DNA of 64,000 nt, taken from contig JAHQIY010000014.1 in assembly GCA_019054805.1 (NCBI GenBank), positions 2,294,001-2,358,000 of the forward strand, given 5' to 3'. Below, piece by piece: positions 56,880 to 64,000 of the stretch. This stretch comes from Brachionus manjavacas (Eukaryota > Rotifera > Eurotatoria > Ploima > Brachionidae). The position numbers and the translations under genes were made by a program. The number at the start of each line of letters is the position of its first letter. Position 1 is the stretch's first letter. The notes under the pieces are model-generated. The model was not told the DNA's origin and ran no database searches. It saw nothing but the letters and a program-made list of their open reading frames with translations.

Positions 56880-58115
56880 CTTCTTTACATTTGTCTATTT
56901 TATTTTGTAGGTTTGTTTCGTTATTTTAGCCAAAACTTCATAAGGTCCTTTCCAAGATTTAGACAGCTAAGGATTCTAACCTTTCTTTTTTACCGAATTT
57001 AATAGCCATTCCTAACCACCAAAGTTAAAATTAATCTGCTTTAAATTTCCATCAAAGTTTTTTATCATTCAATCAATCATCATGCTAAAATACTTTATCA
57101 AATAACTATATCAAATTGGGGTATAAATCTTTCCTTTAGATCATTAACAAAGTCACAGTAGTTTATTACAACAGAACTTTTTTACTTAGAAAAACCAAAT
57201 AAATAGGGAACTTCAGCTTCCTTCCGTGCATTAATTCAAATGAGGTTTGTCATGTTGTCCAGTTTACAGCAGTTTTGTAAGCGAAAGCCATTTTGTCTAA
57301 CAGGATATCCCAGTTGGCCTGATTTTTGTCTTTGAAAACTTTATCATTGAAATCAACGTTCAATTAAATCTTTCCGTTTGTCGTTCTATTAAACAAGAAA
57401 CTCCTTGGTACACCATGTCGACAAACTAGGTTCATAAAACACTTTGCAGCTTCATTTGCCTCTAATGTTTTTAGATTGTAGAATTCAATCCATTCGGTGA
57501 TGTGACAAATAAAGACTATTATGTATTTTGAACCGTCTTTTATTCCTGGAAATGGACCCAATATTGGTAAGTTTCCTTTTTATGTTGTTGAGTAAATTCT
57601 TTCTGTAGAGATCAATTTTCTACTCTAATTTGTAATCAGTTTCAGTTCACCATTTCTTTTTTAGAAAGCACACTTGCTATACCAATATTGCGTCCGTTTC
57701 TAGCTTGAAAACATAATCGAAATTCGGAAAAATAAGAAAATTTTCACTTGTTATGATATCTTTAAAAAGATCAAAATAATTACTACATTAGTCATCAAAA
57801 TGTTTTTCGAACTTTTTGTTTTTTTTAAATGAAGCAAACAAAGGTTTTGCTATTCATAGTTTTCAATAAATTTTCTTTAAAAACCTGTTATAGTGAGAAA
57901 ACTCTGAAGCTGTTTGACGGATTTCGGTCTCTTTAAGTTCTTTATCACTTTAACATTGTCTTCACAGGGTAAAAGTCCATTCCGATTTATTACATGTCCC
58001 AAAAATATTACTTCATCTTTCATAAAGAAGCATTTATCTTTTTATAAACTTAACGTTGCAGCTCTAAATGCTTTGATTCCAAATTGATAATTGTGGTCTT
58101 ATCCAAAGTCAAAAA
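56880..58115 (-). mobile_element. Ty3/gypsy retrotransposon remnant, element 2
   Basis: On the minus strand, in element order: an RT end with KDEVIFLGHVINRNGLLP and KSVKQLQSFLTITGF (58,040-57,880), an RNase H start (NFDYVFKLETDA, about 57,710), the integrase core MGPFPGIKDGSKYIIVFI, CRHGVPRSFLF (57,561-57,364), a FELMHGRK-like piece near 57,225, and a C-terminal SWKGPYEVLAKITKQTYKIK near 56,940. Stops and frameshifts interrupt it. The sequence differs from element 1, so it is a separate lineage or older copy. No LTRs were recognised. Confidence 0.75.
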
Positions 58116-59020
58116 AAAGTAAAAACTCGTCTTTTAAGGTATTCTTTTCTGGTGTAGTTTTAATATAAGATTGTTTAAACAAAAAAAAACAACAAAAAGA
58201 TTGAAATGAAATAGTCAAATGCAAAAAGATTTGTGTTTTTAATCTTTGAAAGAAATTAAAATTTTTAAGAAAAAAATTATTTTAAAACTTAAACCTATAC
58301 ACATAATTGTTCTATTTCATTCTTTGATTACAATTATTTACATTTGATCTATTACGTGAAATTTTTTTAAAATTCAATCAAGCTTTTTTGCATATAGAGA
58401 ATTCAACGATAAAACACAGACTAAAGAAATAGAAAAAACAAAAAATCTAAACAAATAAATTACGCCAATTACGCTAGAAATCGAAAAATATCTTATAATT
58501 TAATGTATGAGTAACTATTTAGACTTTCTTGAAACCGCAAACCAAGAGTATCCAAAGATAAATACAAACAAATCCATGAAGAGATACTTTAATTTTTTCA
58601 CTTAGTACTAATAAGCAAAAAAGCACGTAAACAACCCTTTCTTGAAAATCTAAGGCTTCTAAATGTTATAATTTTTAAAATAATGGCCCAAAATTGTTCG
58701 TCATCTATACTATTGACATGACGTCTTGATCATTTGAATTTATTATAATATTTTTAATTTGGTTATACACGTAAATAATGAAAAATGTAGAAAATTTAAA
58801 AAAGGTAAATACTGCACAATTTAATTGAATTTCATAATTTATAAACTTTTAATTCTAAGATTTAGTTTGAATTTCCACAGATTTCGAAGTTTTTTTTAGC
58901 TTAAATTTAGATCGAATTTAATTCCTTGGAAGGTTGAAAATAGGATTGTAATATAACTAATGGTTTCTGGTTTAGATTTTTGGCTTTTTCGATTATTTCG
59001 ATTTTAGGCTTTTTCGATTA
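58116..59020. other. AT-rich spacer
   Basis: No gene, repeat boundary or RNA was seen. Confidence 0.5.
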
Positions 59021-59029
59021 AATGCCTTG

Positions 59030-59335
59030 TATGATTGCTAAATACATAAATCTCCTGCAAAAAGGACTATTTAAACTTTTTTTTCAGATAACTTTAAACA
59101 TGTCGCTAAAAAAATTTAAAAAATTGCCTTGGGACACACCAGAACAAATGTTAAATTCTTTCAATTGAGACTTTGAACTTCCCATTTGCCAAAAAAGCTT
59201 CAATCCTTTTTAAAAATCCTAGCTTTTTGAGTTTATGGTTAATTCCAGAATGAGACGCTTTTTCGAACACTTATCGAAGAAAAAAAAGTAGAAAAAATCC
59301 ACCGGTGTAAACATTCATGCAAAATCCTAAAATGA
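59030..59335 (-). mobile_element. Non-LTR reverse transcriptase fragment (second lineage)
   Basis: The minus strand reads, with frameshifts, HSGINHKLKKLGFLKRIEAF, then NGKFKVSIERI, CSGVSQGNF and, after a gap, VLFAGDLCI. These are the LINE motifs for the region after SKAFD, SGVPQGS and F-A-D-D, with Gly replacing the first catalytic Asp. The wording differs from the 48,500-50,480 LINE, so it is another lineage. Dead fragment. Confidence 0.65.
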
Positions 59336-60045
59336 TCGATTAAATGAAGCTAAAAGTTTTGTCTAAAGTTCTCATTTTTTTCCTGAATTCACATTTGCAT
59401 GGTGAAAGAAGATTAAAAGAAAACTTGCCTAAAAATAGGCAAAAATGAGCACTAAATTAAAATAGGAGCTCTAATGAATTCAAATAATTAATTCAGTAGT
59501 TTCCACAAAATTAAATAATTATAAAGAAATAGTTGGCAAGATTTTATTTCTGTTTGATATTTTTCAAGAAATCTTCAAGTAAAAAAAAAAAAAAATTTCC
59601 TTAATAAAAAGAAAAATTTAATTTTATAATAAATTTTTTTTTAAATTGAGAATTTTAATGTGTTCAAAAGACTACAATTTTTCAATTTTAAAAAACTACA
59701 GCAAACTTTTACCCTAAAGTTTTAAACAAAGTATGAAATTCTCCCAAGCAATCAAAAAAAGAACTTCATCATCTAGCAGAATGCAATTATAATACTCAGA
59801 CAGAAAAGAAAGTTCCTTCCCAATCAAGCAATTAAAACTCATTTTTTCTTTTTCCCTTAAAACAAAAAAATTTAACTTGTTCAAGGTATATCTCTTGACT
59901 ATTAAAACCTTAAAAATATTAATCAATATTTAAATATGTTTTATTTCTCTAAGTATTTTTATTTTCTTGACTTGAAACGGCCACTTTTTAATAAAATATT
60001 AAATGAATAAACTTTTATTTTGAGGCATTAACACGTTATCACCAG

Positions 60046-60245
60046 ATTCAGTCCGGAGGAGAAAATGGGGAGGGGTGATGAGACTTTCAAACAAGAGCTG
60101 ATGACGTGTTTGATAAACCCTTAGTACGTAGTGAAAAAAGTTAAGTATCTTTATTTGGATATGCTTGTATCCATTTATAGATACGCTTGGTTTTTGGTTC
60201 CAAGCTAGTTTAAGTAGTTGTCCAGTTTGCAGCTTTAATCACAAT
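60046..60245 (+). repeat. Dispersed repeat, third copy (within duplication B)
   Basis: Counterpart of 43,570-43,770 inside copy B, almost identical. Confidence 0.65.
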
Positions 60246-60449
60246 TTTTTTATTTTGTGTCATAAACAAGATGCCTGCAGATCCTTAAGAAGGTCCGGTA
60301 AAAATGAAAATGATTAAAGCTTATAGAAAAAACAAATGAAAATTTAAAATGATAAATAATTTATTCGGCTTTGTGTATAATTTAAAAATAAGCAACTATA
60401 CAAAATTTGGTTTAGAATAAAAAAATAAATGTAAAAACAAAGTGTTAGA

Positions 60450-61388
60450 TTAGAGACAGAGTGAAGAGGTTTGAGATGAATGATGATGATGTAGACTTTG
60501 ATCGAATGATAGATTTTGATCGCTGAATGGAGATACGGACAAAAGGGAATTTAAATTTAAAGTCGAATTTTCGTATCCAGAGTCGTCACTTAAATTGTTG
60601 TATTCACAATCAAAATCATAGTCATCTTCGAATTTAACTTTTTGGTCTTGATTGTCGATTGATTTAGACAAAAAAGCTGCTTCAATTTGTTCTCGCAGTA
60701 ATCGAATGCGTTCATAATCGATGTGTGCGAATTGATTTAATAAATTATGTAAATCTATTTCAACGGCTTTCAAATTAGATAAAGCTGTTAGGAGACACGA
60801 CAAGGCAATCGTGCTTGGTGGATAGAGTGAAAATTTAAAGTCTGTTGAACACAAAGCTGTCAATGCGTAAAAATGTTTTTTGATCTCGGCTGCTTGAGCA
60901 TGTTGACACAAGTTGAATTGGTGCGATAGATATTCAAAATAATCGTTGGGCGCAACACTGTTTGTGTCCCATTTTAGCTTTTCTAAAATGAACAGTTCAC
61001 AATGAAGGAGCTCTTGGAGAGATATTGAATTGTCAGTGTATTGAACGAGTCTTTGGGTGTCTAGTTGAACGTTTGAGCGTATCTTTGACGCCAAGAGCAT
61101 GCAACAAGTGCCGAACAGTTGAATATAAGACTTGTCAAGCTTGAAGCTAGTTGACTTTGCTAGAGAATAGATGAGGCGATCGAACATGTTCATGGCTGTG
61201 TAAAACACTTCATTTAAAACATTCTCTGCTTCGCATATTTCCAACATCCAAACACTTAGCATTTCTCTCATTTCACTGCTTATGGCATCATTAAAGTAGC
61301 ATCCGGCCACAGTGTAATATTCTTCTAAATTAATCATACTCTTCAAAGCCAACTCATCATTTACAAAGCATGCACATTGACACTGCAT
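60450..61388 (-). CDS. D-type cyclin, copy B (single exon)
   Basis: 312 aa, same length and frame as copy A. The cyclin box signature MREMLSVWMLEIC and the CCMLLASKIR segment are intact, so the protein should be functional. Against copy A it has Thr for Ile just before the CCMLLAS segment and Ser for Cys in WDTN-x-VAPND; one further substitution is synonymous. It likewise lacks LxCxE. The 5' flank differs by loss of one unit of the TTTTCTTTTCTTTTTATTG tract next to the start codon. Upstream and downstream elements are shared with copy A, so regulation is expected to be similar. Confidence 0.9.
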   Translation of the reverse strand: MQCQCACFVNDELALKSMINLEEYYTVAGCYFNDAISSEMREMLSVWMLEICEAENVLNEVFYTAMNMFDRLIYSLAKSTSFKLDKSYIQLFGTCCMLLASKIRSNVQLDTQRLVQYTDNSISLQELLHCELFILEKLKWDTNSVAPNDYFEYLSHQFNLCQHAQAAEIKKHFYALTALCSTDFKFSLYPPSTIALSCLLTALSNLKAVEIDLHNLLNQFAHIDYERIRLLREQIEAAFLSKSIDNQDQKVKFEDDYDFDCEYNNLSDDSGYENSTLNLNSLLSVSPFSDQNLSFDQSLHHHHSSQTSSLCL

Positions 61389-61483
61389 TTTTGTTTTCTT
61401 TTCTTTTTATTGTTTTCTTTTTGTTTTTGTTAACAATAAACGATTCTTAATTTAAGAAAAAAAACCTTAGGATTTAGCTGTTG

Positions 61484-61526
61484 TATTTATATGCAAATGA
61501 GAAGACATTAATTTTATTTCTATTGG
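61484..61526 (-). promoter_or_regulatory. Cyclin D copy B promoter: TATA box, octamer and CCAAT box
   Basis: CCAAT (61,526-61,522), octamer ATTTGCAT (61,498-61,491) and TATAAATA (61,491-61,484) keep the order and spacing of copy A, at about 100 bp from the start codon. Confidence 0.6.
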
Positions 61527-61689
61527 CCAAATGAGAAAAACTAATCAATGACCAATTGAACAAAACCTCGCCCTCTAGTTAAATTAATAATAATTACTTG
61601 TTTATTGAATATTTATTGAATATTTTTTGTTGCTAGCCCTTGAATGCAATTGATACTAGCCGGAAATAGAAAAAAAGAAGTGGAATTAT

Positions 61690-61810
61690 GGTGGAATTTC
61701 TTTATTTATTATTTATTATTTATTTTTATTAAAAATATAATTTGGGGGTGATCCCCAGGTTCGTCCGAATGACTTACGTCTTCGTTTAAACCCAATCATT
61801 GCAAAAAAAT
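61690..61810 (-). repeat. Hairpin plus (AAATA)n tail, family 3 (copy B)
   Basis: Same as 45,236-45,360, with one extra G next to the GGGG/CCCC stem. It was inherited through the segmental duplication, not a fresh insertion. Confidence 0.6.
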
Positions 61811-62885
61811 GATTAAAATAAAATAAAAATTTAGTTTTTTTTAAAAATAGAGAGTAATTGAAATTGAAAAAAATTAATAAATAAAAAAAATGGTGGAATT
61901 TCTATTTGTGTTTGATTTTGATTTGGCCTACTTGACAATGTGGAATTTACAGAAACACAAACACCTCACCTTTTTTCTTTTTCACCTATCACTTTATGTG
62001 CAATTAGTGATGAGGTCGGTTTGATTGCATTCGATAAAGCTAATACGGTTATTAGAGATCTACTATGACTTTAAAGAGACATGCGCTCGGTTTTTCTTTA
62101 TTTTTGTTGTTGTTGTTGTTGTTGTCCACACAAGATTTGTTGATGAGGATGAAGATTAGACATTGTGTGACGCCCATGTCGTTCACTTTAAACTAAAAGT
62201 TTTAAAAGTTAATCGCTTTTGGACTAAGGCAATTTTTTTTAAGAAAAGAAGATCACAATTTATGATTAAGAGATAAAAGATTGTCATTGTGTACTAATAT
62301 AATTAATAGGCGGATGCAATTTTCCCTTCATAGTTTTATTCTCATTTCTTAAAGAGCGATTAATACAGTCTTTGAATTTTTATTTAAATTAAATTTTTTC
62401 CTTGAAATTTCATCTATGTATTAATCTTTTCATTGAAATTTTTTTCATTTTTTTCATGCTTCTAAAACATATAAAACATAGTTATTCACACAACCATTAT
62501 AAAATTTTTCGTTTAACAGTTCCTTGCATCACCAAAATTGGAAAATACTTGGTTAAATTAAAAAAAAAACACTCTCACATTCACCCATTTTATTTTTTTT
62601 TAGGGTAAATTTTAAATAAACTAATAATCACATTTAAAATACTTTTATTAATAAAGTTAAAAATAGAATTCACTATTCAGCAATAAACATCAAATTTAAT
62701 AGATTATTCTTTGTTTATTTTTAATAAATTTTTTTGCTCTCTTTAGAACTCTGTTTAGTACAGAGCGAATTTATTTATGACACCCCGAATCAGAAAAAAA
62801 TCAAAAAATAATTTTATTCACAATATTTTAGAAAAATATTATTTTTAAACATTTTAGCACAAAATTAGTAAAAATAATAACCCAA
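61811..62885. other. Non-coding sequence upstream of cyclin D, copy B
   Basis: Parallel to 45,361-46,390, including a (TTG)n run at about 62,106-62,126. About 50 bp near 62,518-62,572 (starting AGTTCCTTGCATCACC) is absent from copy A. Confidence 0.5.
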
Positions 62886-62889
62886 TTTT

Positions 62890-63165
62890 TTAAAAATTTT
62901 TTCCTTATTCACTCCTTGTGGAGCATAGGGTCATTACTTTTGATTTCCACTCAAGTCGATCTTTTGCCTTTACCCTTGCTTCTCCCCATGTCATCCCCAT
63001 TTCGATGAGCTCTTTCGTGATTGTTGACCTCCATGTTACTGCTGGTCGTCCTACCTTACATCGCCCTTGAGGTGTCCATTGAAGGGCCCTTTTCGGTGTC
63101 CGTGTATCTTTCATTCTAAGTACATGCCCGAGCCATCGCAGCCTTTTGTTCTTAATGCTAATTTT
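62890..63165 (-). mobile_element. LINE 3' fragment (duplication copy B)
   Basis: Same C-terminal LINE ORF tail as at 46,394-46,660 (VGRPAVTWRSTI, TWGEARVKAKDRLEW, stop, A-run). One T more in the 5' poly-T changes the upstream frame relative to copy A. It is shared by duplication. Confidence 0.8.
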
Positions 63166-64000
63166 TTTTAAATGACACCAAAATATTTAGTTTTTGCCAC
63201 ATTTATTTATTAAGACAAGCCCATTTTTGAAATCTAAAATTAAAGCTTTTTGAAGCTGATACGTCTCCTTTCTCGTTGCTTTCATCATCAAACCATAAAC
63301 ATTTAGGTATTGTATAAGAGCTAATAATGTATTTCAAAATATTTTAAAGGATTTTGCAAAGTTTTATTATTAAAAGTAAAAATGGTATTTTGTTTTTTGT
63401 AAAAGTGATAAAGATTTAAAATTACATTGTTTTGAATTAAATTCATATTAAATTTTTTAAATTTTACACTAACTGAAGTTTTTTTAATAGTAGAAAATTG
63501 TTTATTTAAAAAATCATACTAGCCTTTTTAATTCAGAAACAGTATTTTAAAAGATACACACAATAGTGATCATGGCAATCAAATATCTAATCATTTTAAT
63601 TATGACTTTTAATTTTTATTAATTTTATTTTAGAAATTAAAAGAAAAAATTATATTGAAAAATTCAATTTTGATAGATTTAATATTAATTAATTTATTAA
63701 AATTTAAAGCGAATAATTTTTGGCGATTGTAAGCCTTTTTCATCTTATTTTTCCTAATATTAAAAACATACCCTTGGATTGATAATATAAATATTTTCCT
63801 TTATATGCTTTCATAAGGAATTTATACAGATGGTTTTTTGATCATTTCTAAGGAAATATTTTTTAAAGAAAATTTTTAAAACAATAAAATTTTATTACAG
63901 AATTGACAAAGATAAAGAAAAAAATCAAAATAAAACTGAATTAAGTGAATTTGATAATATGAAAAAAAATTAATTAAATGAGTTTATATTTTCGTTCTTT
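63166..64000. other. AT-rich non-coding end of window
   Basis: Continues the match to 46,661-47,497. No gene seen. Confidence 0.6.

Larger units (their letters stand above)
59719..64000. repeat. Segmental duplication, copy B (runs off the window)
   Basis: Direct copy of 43,243-47,497, starting at GTTTTAAAC-AAAGTATG, about 16.5 kb downstream. It contains a cyclin D gene, promoter, family-3 tail and LINE fragment in the same order. It continues past the window end, so its true length is unknown. High identity implies a recent event or two unmerged haplotypes in the assembly. Confidence 0.9.

Overview
The window is strongly AT-rich eukaryotic DNA. Genes have spliceosomal introns (GT..AG, from about 70 bp to about 4 kb), and exons stand out by higher GC against poly-A/poly-T-rich spacers. 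The gene set (casein kinase 1 gamma, a Cys-loop receptor, a DEG/ENaC channel, L-gulonolactone oxidase, a D-type cyclin) is that of an invertebrate animal. The compact genes and base composition would fit a small spiralian/gnathiferan such as a monogonont rotifer. That assignment is inference; no rRNA or mitochondrial marker is present.

Layout. 1-10,380: AT-rich sequence with no recognisable gene. 10,380-12,040: decayed coding-like sequence and a LINE fragment. 13,482-19,146 (+): four-exon casein kinase 1 gamma gene, reconstructed here to its palmitoylated Cys-Cys-Cys tail across a 4-kb intron. 22,148-32,865 (-): four head-to-tail genes on one strand, in coordinate order (the reverse of transcription order) a divergent nicotinic-receptor-like subunit (two exons), a short Asn-rich protein gene assembled here from three small exons, a secreted Thr/Asn-rich protein with a separate signal-peptide exon, and an intact three-exon L-gulonolactone oxidase. 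35,969-36,577 (+): an unrecognised single-exon gene. 40,302-41,684 (-): a single-exon DEG/ENaC channel.

43,243 to at least 47,497 and 59,719 to the window end are two direct copies of one segment of at least 4.2 kb. Each carries a full D-type cyclin gene (three nucleotide and two amino-acid differences seen), its TATA/octamer/CCAAT promoter and a downstream LINE tail. The roughly 12 kb between them is a transposon graveyard: a non-LTR reverse transcriptase, two Ty3/gypsy remnants, a hAT-like transposase scrap, a FLYWCH-finger element and a second LINE RT fragment.

Mobile DNA dominates the rest: at least three non-LTR lineages, several fold-back/MITE elements (two with clear target-site duplications), and families of hairpin-plus-(AAATA)n tails that mark LINE/SINE 3' ends. 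The host genes are unrelated housekeeping, signalling and channel genes with no operon-like cooperation. No CRISPR, prokaryotic operon, rRNA or confident tRNA was seen.
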